Shown: positions 1 through 9,664 of the stretch, one piece after another
Position numbering within the stretch: the first letter of the stretch is position 1
How the letters are laid out: each line of letters starts with the position of its first letter
DNA from: Rhodothermaceae bacterium
GTDB lineage: Bacteria > Bacteroidota > Rhodothermia > Rhodothermales > Bin80
Assembly (NCBI GenBank): GCA_009841335.1
Contig: VXLY01000031.1
Span: forward strand, 61,289 to 125,288
Direction: 5' to 3'
DNA length: 64,000 nt
Position numbers and translations under genes: made by a program
Notes under the pieces: model-generated
The model's database searches: none
What the model was told of the DNA's origin: nothing
Seen by the model: the letters and a program-made list of their open reading frames with translations, nothing else

Positions 1-134
1 AAGTAGCAATCATTGGTAGAGAGACTGTCGGCGCTGCAAGAGCTTGGCAACTGGGTCGATACTGCGACTGTCAAGTTTTCGTTCTGGAGAATGAAAGCTG
101 ATTCCTGAATCGGTGCAGGGGGTGATTCCCTATT

Positions 135-158
135 TTCGTACAGATACGGATGTACGAA
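135..158. repeat. perfect 8-bp inverted repeat downstream of TonB receptor
   Basis: TTCGTACA (135-142) and TGTACGAA (151-158) are exact reverse complements around an 8-base loop, 23 bases beyond the stop of the minus-strand receptor gene. No T-run follows on the minus strand, so it is not a canonical intrinsic terminator. It could be a transcript-end hairpin or a protein site. The rest of 1-180 shows short open stretches in several frames, none convincing as the end of a neighbouring gene. Confidence 0.4.
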
Positions 159-180
159 CTATGATCCGGATGGGTAGCCT

Positions 181-3015
181 CTAACCGCTGCGATCCGTTG
201 TATACGTGAGCCTGATAGTTGCAATTCGCCCGAGCTTGGGGGCACCGACGAATTCGCGGTGGTTACTGTTGAACAGATTGTTGATGCCCAGATCAGCACG
301 GAATCCGGCTTTATGAATCGCATATCCGATGCCTACATCAAGCACCGTATAGCTCTGCACGTTTCCCACATATTGACCAGAAATTACAGGAAATCCCTTT
401 GTAAACCGTCCCGATGCCATGAACGAAAAGCCATTCTTTGGTTGGTATTGACCGCCGATCTTAAACTTGAATCCCGGCGCATTGAGGGCCAATTCCAGAT
501 CCTCTGACTCTTCGTTGATCTCCGTATGATCAAAATAATCGTCACTTACCCAAGACGCATTTCCAAAAAACATCAGTTTTTCACTGGCGATGATCTGAGC
601 TGAAAAATCCATACCAAAATACCGGATATCTCCAAAGTTAGGAAAGGTCAGCATCAGTTCAGGAAAATTCCCCGCTCCCTTGTTGTTCTCGTTTGTCTGT
701 ACAATTGCCACTGGAGTTTCACTATCTGGCAGATCACTGCCCGCAATATCGACGAGCATTTCTGCAGCCAATTGAGGGGTCACCCCAAATAACTCCAGTG
801 CATTCGCAATGTCCGAATTTGCTGCCAGTCCAGCTGAGATGTCTTGAATGAGATCCTGTTTCAGATTTGGAACCAGAACAAATGGTGTTTTAATCTGAAG
901 TGGACCTGTAAAATTTTTTCTTCTACTGTAGTAGCCGTCCAGTGCGAAGAGAATATGATCACGCATAATTCCTTTATATCCAATTTCCCAAGATTGAGTG
1001 ATGGTTGGCTTGATTGGACCGGTATCCTGAAGATTATTCAACTCCGGGTTGGATTTGAGCTCGAGCGTACTTAGGTTCACGAGACTAAGGATCCCAGAAC
1101 TGAATCCCTGAACTGGAGTCACTTCTGGGTTCAATCCCTGCTTCAGGAGGGGCAGAAGTTGAGGGGGAATATCTAGTCCTGCATCAGCAAGTATTCGTGC
1201 AAGTTCATCATCTGGAATTTTTGTTAGACCATCGTAAATCAACCCATAGAGAAACCCTGTATCTATTCCAACGGGAGTTGGATATCCTTCCATTCCTGGG
1301 AGCATACTGGAAGCAACAAGAGATGTTGGTGCACCAAGTTCAAGGTAGTTGGGATTTCTGTCAAAGGTAAATCCGGTTGACCCTCCGCGGGCCCGCACCG
1401 TGAGCGGCCCAATAGAAGCTACCACTAAATCCAACAGGTAATCGGTCGACAGCGGCGAAGAGAGACTACGGTTATAGGTTGCACGCAGACCTGAGGAAGG
1501 AGTTGGTTTTAACACGAGTGCGACGCGTGGAGATAATTGAAGATCGGGTACGATATTGTTGTAGTCTCCCCGAAGGGCGAGTGTCAGTTTGAGTCTATTT
1601 GAGATCTGTGTAGTCGATTGCAGGTATGCACCATATTCGTCAAGCCCTGCAATCCCATCAATGCGTTCGATAACAATTGCTCTGGTATCAGGACGATCAA
1701 ATCGTAGGTCCACTCCTGCAATCAGCTGCTGTCTAGACCCAATCTCTTGCGTATACTGGCCTTGCACGGAAAATTCTTCGGAGTATTCTTGAACAGGATC
1801 TCCACCATAGATATAGGAGTTCCCCGAATTGATTGAATTCATATACGCCTGCACGAAGAGAGGGCCGCTGGACAGCCGAATCTGTGCATAGCTGGCAACC
1901 ATTCCCTTTGCCTGAATTGTGCCCAAGCTGCTGAGCATTGCACCATCCAGATTTCCAATCCCCCCACTCAACGAAATAGTGGTAGATTTGCCCAAGCGCA
2001 AGTCCACAGTACTGGATAGCACAAGCTTGCGGTTTTTGGTTTCGCGAACCCCATCAACAAACAACTGAACTGCATCTTCGGGATCAGGGCATTCACTAAA
2101 CCTTTCACTCTTGAGGAGTGCAGCGTCACACCCTTCAAGAGTAAAATCCTCCGATGTTGCGTAACTGCCAATCACTTTGACACCTAGATTTGCGCCTAGA
2201 ACCGTAGCCATGCGTCCCTGAACATTGAGCATAGACCTTTGGCCACCTGAAACAGAGATCGTAGCTCCCGGGTAATTGAATGCATCTTTTGAGATGTAGT
2301 GGATCACTCCTGAATCCACACCAGGTCCATAAAGTGCGGATCCCGGCCCCCGAACTACTTCAATCCGTTCCGTATCGATGGCCAGACTTGGCATAACGTT
2401 ATGCAGGTTGACACCAATGGAGGCAACCGCTGCCTTCCTGTAATCGGTGAGTACGTGCGTAGATCTTGAGAAAGCGTCATTGAATCCGCGGAGTACGATT
2501 TCGTAGCGATCAACGCCGGTCTGTACCATATCTAACCCGGTCACATTTCGGAGTGATTTTGCCGTTGTCTGTGCGACATCTAATTGAAGGTCTCGCGAAG
2601 TAATGACATCGATAGAAGAGGGTGCATTCAATGTCTTCTCATTCCGGCGTCCCGCGGTAACCTGCACGGGGTCTAGATCTGTTCCTGGGTCTAAGGCAAC
2701 GTTCCAGACATAATTCTCTCCCTCAGCCAGAGTAACCGTCAATTCCTGAGCTGAATACCCGATAAAGCTAGCCCGCAGGATATGGACTCCAGCGTGAAGG
2801 TTCGAAATTTCAAAATTACCCTCAATATCAGTGGCACTTCCAATCGAGGTCCCAGCAACCTGCACGTTCGCCCCGATCAATGATTTACCGGTTTCCGAAT
2901 CGGTAACCTTCCCAACCACGGTCGCTGTCTGGCCAAGAACTGGCTCGGAAAAAAGACGAAAACTGGATCCAATGTAAAGGAGGAAAACAATTAAAAAACT
3001 AACTCTGGCAACCAT
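181..3015 (-). CDS. TonB-dependent outer-membrane receptor with N-terminal carboxypeptidase-regulatory-like domain
   Basis: This is a 944-residue outer-membrane receptor. A signal peptide (about residues 1-28, ending VLGQ) is followed by a carboxypeptidase-regulatory-like beta-sandwich (about 30-110, with GKVTDSETGKSLIGANV and DIEGNFEISNL). A plug domain (about 120-250) carries the typical IEVVRGPGSALYG segment. The rest is a beta-barrel ending in an aromatic-rich strand (RIATIRLTYT). This architecture is that of Bacteroidota/Rhodothermota SusC-like or siderophore-type receptors, which import ligands with TonB energy. No SusD partner or TonB gene lies nearby, so the substrate is unknown. It appears monocistronic; its promoter would lie in 3016-3100. 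Receptor class is well supported; ligand is not. Confidence 0.9.
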   Translation of the reverse strand: MVARVSFLIVFLLYIGSSFRLFSEPVLGQTATVVGKVTDSETGKSLIGANVQVAGTSIGSATDIEGNFEISNLHAGVHILRASFIGYSAQELTVTLAEGENYVWNVALDPGTDLDPVQVTAGRRNEKTLNAPSSIDVITSRDLQLDVAQTTAKSLRNVTGLDMVQTGVDRYEIVLRGFNDAFSRSTHVLTDYRKAAVASIGVNLHNVMPSLAIDTERIEVVRGPGSALYGPGVDSGVIHYISKDAFNYPGATISVSGGQRSMLNVQGRMATVLGANLGVKVIGSYATSEDFTLEGCDAALLKSERFSECPDPEDAVQLFVDGVRETKNRKLVLSSTVDLRLGKSTTISLSGGIGNLDGAMLSSLGTIQAKGMVASYAQIRLSSGPLFVQAYMNSINSGNSYIYGGDPVQEYSEEFSVQGQYTQEIGSRQQLIAGVDLRFDRPDTRAIVIERIDGIAGLDEYGAYLQSTTQISNRLKLTLALRGDYNNIVPDLQLSPRVALVLKPTPSSGLRATYNRSLSSPLSTDYLLDLVVASIGPLTVRARGGSTGFTFDRNPNYLELGAPTSLVASSMLPGMEGYPTPVGIDTGFLYGLIYDGLTKIPDDELARILADAGLDIPPQLLPLLKQGLNPEVTPVQGFSSGILSLVNLSTLELKSNPELNNLQDTGPIKPTITQSWEIGYKGIMRDHILFALDGYYSRRKNFTGPLQIKTPFVLVPNLKQDLIQDISAGLAANSDIANALELFGVTPQLAAEMLVDIAGSDLPDSETPVAIVQTNENNKGAGNFPELMLTFPNFGDIRYFGMDFSAQIIASEKLMFFGNASWVSDDYFDHTEINEESEDLELALNAPGFKFKIGGQYQPKNGFSFMASGRFTKGFPVISGQYVGNVQSYTVLDVGIGYAIHKAGFRADLGINNLFNSNHREFVGAPKLGRIATIRLTYTTDRSG

Positions 3016-3252
3016 GAGTTTTAATAGTTAACCCCAATCGAATGTACGAGAATAATTGACAAATGTGCAGGATCTCATTAAGTAATTCGACATGTTCATA
3101 TCGCGCAAGAGAATGTTGAGAAGCGATTCATTTGAACAAAGCAGAATTTGTCGAATCCAAGATCCCTTGATGTTTGAAATATTCTCCTCTAAAATTGAAC
3201 GCCTTTTTCCAACAGTCTCAATATGTTGTCCGGATCCCAGCATCCTGAATGA

Positions 3253-3594
3253 GACCAGCAATTCAAACAGATTCCTACTCTCCTAGCGCGGGCAAACTCG
3301 GAAAACCTCCCTAGCCTCTGCGTGGATGCCAAGAAAAATGAACTCATCGGGTGCTTTCGCAATCCTGGCACATCTTGGTTGCAAATACCGATGAGGGTTT
3401 GTGATCATGGCTTCCGCTCTTTAGCGAGCGGCACCGCCATCCTCTATGGTGTGTATGATCTTCGTGGAAATACGGGATCCTTCTATGTCGGGACTTCCGA
3501 TGACACGACCGAGTTTGCTGTGGGCTGCGTTGCTAACTGGTGGAAAGAAGTGGGGCAAATCCAGTATCCCCATGTACACGAACTCTGGCGATAA
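3253..3594 (+). pseudogene. ISAzo13-type (DDE) transposase relic
   Basis: The frame from 3253 to the TGA at 3592-3594 reads as a middle piece of an ISAzo13/Rhodopirellula-type DDE transposase. Recognisable blocks are VDAKKNELIGCFRNPG, followed by AILYGVYDLRGNTGSF, VGTSDDTTEFAV and WWKEVGQIQYPH. Intact members are around 400 residues; here only about 113 codons survive. The frame opens after a stop at 3250-3252 and ends before the second catalytic Asp block. I see no terminal inverted repeats. It is best read as a degraded insertion-sequence fragment between the receptor gene and uvrA. Identification is from memory of family motifs. Confidence 0.65.
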
Positions 3595-3670
3595 ATATGA
3601 TGAATCGACTGCAGTCCGGCAAGTAGTGTACCTCTAGGCCAGATCAGGCAAAGGCAGGCATTAAACAATG

Positions 3671-3701
3671 CCAAAAACCCAGTCAATGGCTGGCCGAGTG
3701 A
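3671..3701 (-). terminator. weak candidate terminator after uvrA
   Basis: On the minus strand the uvrA stop is followed within a few bases by a CCAG/CTGG stem and the run GTTTTTGG. The stem is only 4 bp and overlaps the last uvrA codons, so the call is weak. Confidence 0.25.
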
Positions 3702-6601
3702 CTACAATCCAGCGCGGTTTCGGGCTCAGTTGCCGGATCACCAGAAACCCGCTCGTCGTGCTTACCTGAAAGTATTTCCCTGAGCAAGTCTGCTGTATGT
3801 GTGTTTTGACGACTCATCTCCTCGGGAGAACCAGCAAAAAGAATCTGCCCACCTGCCTCGCCTCCCTCCGGGCCCATATCCACTATGTAATCAGCAACTT
3901 TTATTACATCTGGGTTGTGTTCTATCACCAGCACCGTATTGCCTCTGTCCACCAGTTCCTGCAAAACATTCAGGAATAACCGAATATCCTCAAAATGCAG
4001 CCCCGTCGTTGGCTCATCAAATAGATACAGTGTCCGCCCTATTGCCGAACGTGAAAGCTCTTTGGCCAGCTTCACGCGCTGCGCCTCTCCCCCAGAAATC
4101 GTAGTTGACTGCTGCCCTAAACGTATGTACCCCAGACCAACCGAGAGTAGCGTGTCCAGCTTCTTGGCAATCTTGGGCAGATTGGCAAAAAAGGCTGCCG
4201 CCTCAGTTACACGCATGTTCAGAACATCCGAAATGGTTTTGCCCTTGTAGGACACCTCCAACGTTTCCTGATTGTAACGCCTCCCCTGGCAGGTCTCGCA
4301 CTCTACATATACATCAGGCAAAAAATTCATCTCCAGTCGATCAATACCCGCCCCGGAACAGGTCTCGCATCTCCCACCTCGCACATTGAACGAAAAACGT
4401 CCCGGCTTATACCCCCGTGCTTTAGACAGCGGCAAATTAGCAAACAACTGCCGGACTTCCGTGAACAAGTTTGTGTACGTGGCCGGATTAGACCGAGGCG
4501 TTCGCCCAATTGGCTTTTGATCAATATTGATCAACTTATCAATCAACGAATACCCATCCAGTTTCTCATACGGCAATCCCCTTACTCGTGTACGCGGATT
4601 CAACCAATACGTCAGCGCAGGAACAAGCGTTTGGTTAATGAGCGAACTCTTTCCTGACCCACTGACACCGGTCACACAAATGAATGTCCCCAAGGGTAGG
4701 GTAAGCGTAACATTCTTCAAGTTGTTGCCCGTAGCCCCTGACAGCACAATGGCTTGCTTTTGTATTTCCCGACGCTTCTCTGGAATTTCTATGCGACGCT
4801 GTCCCAAGAGATAAGGCAAGGTTAATCCCTTTTTGGAACTGCCATTTTGCCGTAACATTGCAGGAGAGCCAGCATACACAACCTCCCCGCCTTGATCACC
4901 TGCTCCTGGCCCTATGTCAATGATGTGATCTGCAGACTCTATCATATCACGATCATGCTCAACGACCAGGATGGAGTTGCCTAGATCACGTAATCTGCGC
5001 AGGGAGGCTATCAGACGCCGGTTATCCCGTGCATGTAACCCAATAGAGGGCTCATCCAAAACATATAAGACCCCTGTTAACTGTGTACCAATCTGTGTGG
5101 CCAGACGAATACGCTGGCTTTCTCCACCGGACAATGTGGCAGCCGGTCGATCCAAGGTTAGATAACCAACCCCAACATCAATCATGAACATCAGGCGCTC
5201 CTGGACCTCCTTAATAATGGGTGCAGCAATCTGAGCTTGTCGTTTGCCAAAGCTAACTGTATTCAAGAACTCGCGCAGACAGATCAGATCCATCTGTGTC
5301 AGATCAGCAATCGTCTTTCCGGCAATTCTGTACGAAAGCGCCTCACTGGAAAGACGGCCCCCCTTACATTCGGTACATGGCCGACTTATCCTGAAACAGT
5401 CAAGCTCTCTTCTCTCTCTTTTGTCCGCAAATTTGTACCGCGTGTCCAAAAATCTGTAAATGCCCCGCCCATCTGAAGATTTGTAGGAGTACTTGGTGCC
5501 ACCCACCATCATCTGATGGTATTGATGGGAACCATGGAGTACCTCATCCCATGCAGTTCTACTGATCTCCTCCACAGGTGTATCTAAAGAAAAACCCCTT
5601 TTCTCCAAGACCGACTCTATCTCGTCAATGAAGTATTGGTCCCTCCAGGAGTCAAGGAGTTCTATCGCGTCGTTTTTGATACTGAGCGAACGGTCTGGCA
5701 CAAGCAAATCTTCATTCCAGCAATCCTGTATGCCAAGGCCACGACATACCTTGCAGGCACTGAACGGCGAGTTGAAAGAAAAAGTCCTCGGCGAGGCCTC
5801 CTGATAGGACTCCCCTGTTTCTGGATCATATAGGTGACGACTGAAGATGCGATCCGTTTCCGAAGCTTCGGCCAGAATCAAGACCCCCTTGCCCAATCCC
5901 AGTGCGGTCTTGACCGATTGGGCTATGCGGGCCTCCATACCTTCCTCAATACGCAAACGATCTACAACGATTTCGATGTTATGCGTTCTGTATCTGGCAA
6001 CCTTCATACCGTGCTTGATCACACGGATCTTACCATTGACGCGAACTCTGGTATAGCCTTGGCGAGACACTCTCTCGAAGAGTTCCCCATAGTGTCCTTT
6101 GCGACCTTGAACTACTGGCGCGAGCAGCATAATTTCTGCGTTCACAGGGTACTCCTGGATCGCTGCAATTATCTCGCCCGTAGACTGCCTGATAAGCGGT
6201 TTGCCCGATGCTGCTGAGAAGGAGGTCGCTGCGCGTGCATAGAGCAGTCGTAGAAAATCATATATCTCGGTAACCGTACCGACCGTCGACCGTGAACTCC
6301 TGGAAACGGTCTTCTGGTCAATCGCAATGACCGGGGAGAGCCCTTCGATATGATCGACGTCAGGACGTTCAGGCATCCCAACAAACTGTCGTGCATATGC
6401 ACTCAGGCTTTCCAGGTATCGCCGCTGACCCTCGGCATATACAGTATCAAAGGCGAGTGAACTCTTTCCCGAACCTGAAAGACCAGTGACGACAACTAGC
6501 TCGTCACGCGGAACGTCCACATTCACATCCCTCAGGTTGTGCTCGCGCGCACCTCGGACGAGAATGTACTCGTCCTGGCGTTCTCTATTTTGACCTCCCA
6601 T
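3683..6601 (-). CDS. uvrA: excinuclease ABC subunit UvrA
   Basis: UvrA is the damage-recognition ATPase of nucleotide excision repair; it loads UvrB at bulky lesions. The 972-residue length is normal. The first Walker A is GLSGSGKSS at 40-48. Zinc-binding CxxC pairs follow ([15 protein letters not shown]), then the first ABC signature [14 protein letters not shown] with Walker [11 protein letters not shown]. The second half has Walker [10 protein letters not shown], the UvrA zinc finger ([16 protein letters not shown]), signature [14 protein letters not shown] and [10 protein letters not shown]. It lies 18 bases downstream of the omega-like gene on the same strand, so the two are probably cotranscribed. 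No uvrB or uvrC is in the window. I see no missing key residue. Confidence 0.97.
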   Translation of the reverse strand: MGGQNRERQDEYILVRGAREHNLRDVNVDVPRDELVVVTGLSGSGKSSLAFDTVYAEGQRRYLESLSAYARQFVGMPERPDVDHIEGLSPVIAIDQKTVSRSSRSTVGTVTEIYDFLRLLYARAATSFSAASGKPLIRQSTGEIIAAIQEYPVNAEIMLLAPVVQGRKGHYGELFERVSRQGYTRVRVNGKIRVIKHGMKVARYRTHNIEIVVDRLRIEEGMEARIAQSVKTALGLGKGVLILAEASETDRIFSRHLYDPETGESYQEASPRTFSFNSPFSACKVCRGLGIQDCWNEDLLVPDRSLSIKNDAIELLDSWRDQYFIDEIESVLEKRGFSLDTPVEEISRTAWDEVLHGSHQYHQMMVGGTKYSYKSSDGRGIYRFLDTRYKFADKRERRELDCFRISRPCTECKGGRLSSEALSYRIAGKTIADLTQMDLICLREFLNTVSFGKRQAQIAAPIIKEVQERLMFMIDVGVGYLTLDRPAATLSGGESQRIRLATQIGTQLTGVLYVLDEPSIGLHARDNRRLIASLRRLRDLGNSILVVEHDRDMIESADHIIDIGPGAGDQGGEVVYAGSPAMLRQNGSSKKGLTLPYLLGQRRIEIPEKRREIQKQAIVLSGATGNNLKNVTLTLPLGTFICVTGVSGSGKSSLINQTLVPALTYWLNPRTRVRGLPYEKLDGYSLIDKLINIDQKPIGRTPRSNPATYTNLFTEVRQLFANLPLSKARGYKPGRFSFNVRGGRCETCSGAGIDRLEMNFLPDVYVECETCQGRRYNQETLEVSYKGKTISDVLNMRVTEAAAFFANLPKIAKKLDTLLSVGLGYIRLGQQSTTISGGEAQRVKLAKELSRSAIGRTLYLFDEPTTGLHFEDIRLFLNVLQELVDRGNTVLVIEHNPDVIKVADYIVDMGPEGGEAGGQILFAGSPEEMSRQNTHTADLLREILSGKHDERVSGDPATEPETALDCSHSASH

Positions 6602-6619
6602 GACAGGCCGGGCTGCGCC

Positions 6620-6922
6620 CTAGATTTCCGGCTCCGTGGTGGGGTCCCGGAAGTATATTTCGGAATTGAACATTTCCTCGACCGCAACCTCCGTCGGCTT
6701 GGGTCGCTCCTCGTGCTCAATAGATATGCGGCGCTGTTCTTCCTGAAAATGCGGATCCTCCAGTTCGGGATCGAAACCCTCAAAGTACGCGAGGCGCGTA
6801 TCAAGTTCCGACTTCATTTTAATCGCGGCTTGGCGCGAGCGTTTCGAAAGGATCGCAACGGCTTCAAACAGGTTACCTGTTTGTTCAACCAGCGCATCAA
6901 CATCAACTGTTTTAAGCGGCAT
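6620..6922 (-). CDS. rpoZ: RNA polymerase omega / Rpb6-like subunit
   Basis: This 100-residue protein matches the Bacteroidota-type omega subunit, which belongs to the Rpb6 family and helps assemble RNA polymerase by clamping the beta-prime subunit. The conserved N-terminal block TGNLFEAVAILSKRSRQAA (residues 15-33) is the omega signature. The acidic C-terminal half with RPKPTEVAVEEMFNSEIYFR is the typical tail in this phylum. It precedes uvrA by 18 bases on the same strand. The gene is divergent from the PrcB-like lipoprotein gene, with about 45 bp between the starts. The gene symbol is assigned by family, not by a measured alignment. Confidence 0.85.
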   Translation of the reverse strand: MPLKTVDVDALVEQTGNLFEAVAILSKRSRQAAIKMKSELDTRLAYFEGFDPELEDPHFQEEQRRISIEHEERPKPTEVAVEEMFNSEIYFRDPTTEPEI

Positions 6923-6967
6923 GAGTAGTTTATGTACACGAACGCGTTACGAACCGCTGACACGCTA

Positions 6968-7453
6968 ATGCAAAAATTTAGTTCCATAGTATTGATCTCC
7001 ACGCTGCTGCTTTCTGCTAGTTGTGAGACCGCGCCACTACCTGAACTGACAGAAGAAGACTTAGCCAAACTCCTCCCCTATGTGTCACTGGGCCGCGGAC
7101 TACAGGCTTCTATCGACACAACCACCATACGCCTGATCACAGATATGGATACATGGACCGCATATACGGATTCACTTCAGCCGTTGATGCCCTTCACGTC
7201 ACCAGACTTTGAAACAGAAATGGTCCTCCTTGCCGCTGTTGACGTTAATGCGGGAGGATATGACCTTCGTTTTGAGCTCGTTGAAAGTCTTAGGGATACT
7301 GTGGTTGCAACCTATCGGCTGTTCTCCCCGGGCCCCGATTGTCGTCCATCTTTTTCCACCGGGGTTGCTTTTGAAGCCGTTCGGATCAGAAGAACCCAGA
7401 ATCCAGTCAGGTTTGTGCAAATTGAGGAAGCACTGGACTGTGAACCAAACTAA
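6968..7453 (+). CDS. lipoprotein with PrcB-like C-terminal domain
   Basis: The start is placed at the ATG at 6968. This gives a short signal sequence with lipobox LSAS-C (Cys about residue 19), so the product is an outer- or inner-membrane lipoprotein. The mature part resembles the PrcB C-terminal domain seen in protease-complex accessory proteins: a W near the start, a hydrophobic MVLLAAVDVNAGGYDL strand, then a GPDCRP loop and a terminal VRI strand. PrcB stabilises a trypsin-like protease in oral spirochaetes; no protease partner is adjacent here, so the role is open. An upstream in-frame ATG at 6932 would add 12 residues before the hydrophobic segment. The gene converges with the ABC ATPase gene. 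Confidence 0.6.
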   Translation: MQKFSSIVLISTLLLSASCETAPLPELTEEDLAKLLPYVSLGRGLQASIDTTTIRLITDMDTWTAYTDSLQPLMPFTSPDFETEMVLLAAVDVNAGGYDLRFELVESLRDTVVATYRLFSPGPDCRPSFSTGVAFEAVRIRRTQNPVRFVQIEEALDCEPN

Positions 7454-7549
7454 CAACCACGGTGCCGGAGTCGATCCAACCTGAACGAAAACCACTGCCA
7501 GCCCGATCGCCGGCAACTGCTCATAGCCTACTGGCCGGCATGCCTTCTC

Positions 7550-8296
7550 TTAACCCGGTACAGCAGATGTATCCTGATTCGCCAGTAAGGGGTTTTCAAC
7601 ACGAACGTCGCTCTCTACCAGACCATCCAGCAAGCGAACAATGCGGCGTGCATGATGGGCAACCTCTTCTTCATGCGTTACCACCATGATCGTGTTCCCC
7701 CTGCGGTAAAGCGTCTCGAAAAGAGACATAATCTCTCGACCCGTCTTGGTATCAAGGTTTCCGGTGGGTTCATCGGCTAGAACCAATGCAGGATTATTTA
7801 CCAAGGCGCGTGCAACTGCAACCCGTTGGCGCTGTCCACCGGACAGTTCGTTGGGTTTATGCGTCACCCGGTCCGATAAACCAACCTGCTCCAGTGCACG
7901 TGCAGCCATTTGGCGGCGCTGACCACGTGTCTTGCCGCTGTATATAAGCGGAAGCTCTACGTTCTGTAGACAGTTGACGCGCGGCAATAAATTGAAGGTT
8001 TGAAAAACGAAACCGACCTCACGATTGCGAATTTCTGCCAATTCGTGATCAACCATCTCACCTACATTCTGCCCTCGAAGGAGATAACTCCCATCCGTAG
8101 GGGTATCCAGGCAACCGATCATGTTCATGAGCGTGGACTTGCCGGATCCACTGGGACCCATGACCGCTACGTACTCATTCGGGTACACATCCAAGCTTAC
8201 TCCATCCAATGCGCGGACAATCTCCGTGCCCATGGGATAAAGCTTCCTAACATCGCGCAGCTGAATCAGCGGATGACCGCTTGTTCCATTATTCAT
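7550..8296 (-). CDS. ABC transporter ATPase, MacB/LolD type
   Basis: A 248-residue ABC ATPase of the MacB/LolD/FtsE-like group. It has Walker [10 protein letters not shown] at 47-55, a Q-loop [10 protein letters not shown], signature [15 protein letters not shown] and Walker [13 protein letters not shown], with an H-loop in VVTHEEEVA. Such ATPases drive mechanotransmission permeases that work with a periplasmic adaptor and TolC. The ATG overlaps the end of the adaptor gene by 4 bases, indicating translational coupling. The partner FtsX-like permease does not follow; the next gene is the convergent lipoprotein gene. The permease must be elsewhere. Function as part of a tripartite efflux or secretion pump is inferred from context. 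Confidence 0.9.
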   Translation of the reverse strand: MNNGTSGHPLIQLRDVRKLYPMGTEIVRALDGVSLDVYPNEYVAVMGPSGSGKSTLMNMIGCLDTPTDGSYLLRGQNVGEMVDHELAEIRNREVGFVFQTFNLLPRVNCLQNVELPLIYSGKTRGQRRQMAARALEQVGLSDRVTHKPNELSGGQRQRVAVARALVNNPALVLADEPTGNLDTKTGREIMSLFETLYRRGNTIMVVTHEEEVAHHARRIVRLLDGLVESDVRVENPLLANQDTSAVPG

Positions 8297-9657
8297 CTGC
8301 TACCTCGGAACCCACGTTCCTCGACTAGGTCTCCATCGCCGAGTTCACGGCTTACGGCGCTGTATGGACCATTCACCACCCGCTGTCCCTCTTCCAGACC
8401 TGACTTGATTTCAATAAACTGATCGTCAGAAATTCCTGTTTCGACTGCCGTTGCGACCGCCTTCATCTCGTCATTCACTACAAATACCATCCGCTGCAGA
8501 TCTTCTTCATCCGAGGAAGAAGCCGATCTTACTTCACTGTTGTCTGCCGCCGTCGAGTCTGATCCCGAACTGGCGGCTCGCCGGGCACGAGCCCTATTAA
8601 TTGTTTTAAAATCCCTTACGGTCACGGCCTGAATTGGAACAGCAACGACCTCGGTGACCGTGTTTGTAAAGATATCGACGGTCCCACTCATACCGGGCCT
8701 GAAGCTCGGATAGTCCTGAACCGCAGGTGTCTCGTTAAGAACGCCGGGAGCCTGCGAAGCTGGATTATGCGGATCCAGGATTCGGATTTTGACTGGAAAA
8801 TTCGTCACCTGCTCCTGAAATGTACTTCCTTGCAGTCGAGCCGAATTTGCGATCTCCGTAACGATCCCTTTAAAAAAGCGCTCAGGGTAGGCATCCACTT
8901 CAATGGAGGCGGTGTCACCAAGCGCAACATTGACCACATCGTTCTCACTGACCTCCACTTCCAACTCCATCTGGTCCAAACGTGCCACCTTCATAACCGT
9001 AGTGCCCGCTTGGAGCTCATTACCCGTCACCCGCTCACCCAACTCAATATCCAATTGGCTCACCGTTCCAGACATCGGTGCGTAGAGTGCGGTCTTGCTG
9101 AGTTGTTCCTCAACTTCCCGCAAACGAGCCTCAGAACTCTCTACATTAAACGTTGCCGCGTCCAGATCTGTCTTGGCGATTTTGTACTGGGTTTCGCTTT
9201 GCTCGTATTCATCAAGAGAAATGACCTGTGCTTCGTAAAGCTGTCGCTGCCGGTCAAGTATCTGCTCCTGCAGCAGGAGGTTTGCTTCGCGCTGAGACAG
9301 GTTCGCCTTGGCCTGCGAAAGCTGTGCTTCCGCCTGCTCTACCTGAGCCTCGTAATAATCCGGCTTGATACGCGCCAGCAGCTCTCCCCTGCGAACCTGC
9401 TGACCTTCAACGACAGGTAACTGCACAACTTCGCCCGAGACATCGGGGCTAATCACGATTTCCACCTCCGGCTGCACACGTCCAGACGCGGTCACCGTTT
9501 GTGTGACCGTCCGTAATTCCGCTGTGACAATCTCCACGCGCTCTGCACTGGGACCACCGAAGATACGCTGCCCAACAAAACCCAGAGCCACCAGAAGGAC
9601 CACTGCAATTGCAACAAATATTAGAAGATTACGAGTTCGATTTTTTTTCTTTGCCAT
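8293..9657 (-). CDS. HlyD/MacA-family periplasmic adaptor protein
   Basis: The start is placed at the ATG at 9657 ([10 protein letters not shown]). It is preceded by AGGA and follows the tolC-like stop by a few bases; an upstream ATG at 9699 would lie inside that gene. The 454-residue product has an N-terminal transmembrane anchor (about 10-28, [18 protein letters not shown]). A barrel-sandwich/lipoyl segment contains [16 protein letters not shown] long Gln/Glu-rich coiled-coil hairpin (about 90-190) has repeated [14 protein letters not shown] pattern, followed by beta-barrel and membrane-proximal domains. It bridges an inner-membrane ABC pump and TolC. A low-complexity Ser/Asp/Glu insert near 365-395 is unusual. 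Confidence 0.9.
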   Translation of the reverse strand: MAKKKNRTRNLLIFVAIAVVLLVALGFVGQRIFGGPSAERVEIVTAELRTVTQTVTASGRVQPEVEIVISPDVSGEVVQLPVVEGQQVRRGELLARIKPDYYEAQVEQAEAQLSQAKANLSQREANLLLQEQILDRQRQLYEAQVISLDEYEQSETQYKIAKTDLDAATFNVESSEARLREVEEQLSKTALYAPMSGTVSQLDIELGERVTGNELQAGTTVMKVARLDQMELEVEVSENDVVNVALGDTASIEVDAYPERFFKGIVTEIANSARLQGSTFQEQVTNFPVKIRILDPHNPASQAPGVLNETPAVQDYPSFRPGMSGTVDIFTNTVTEVVAVPIQAVTVRDFKTINRARARRAASSGSDSTAADNSEVRSASSSDEEDLQRMVFVVNDEMKAVATAVETGISDDQFIEIKSGLEEGQRVVNGPYSAVSRELGDGDLVEERGFRGSR

Positions 9658-9664
9658 GGGAATC

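Noticed and set aside
1..180. possible end of another gene at the left edge
   Set aside because: Short open stretches occur in several frames on both strands and none has a recognisable family pattern.
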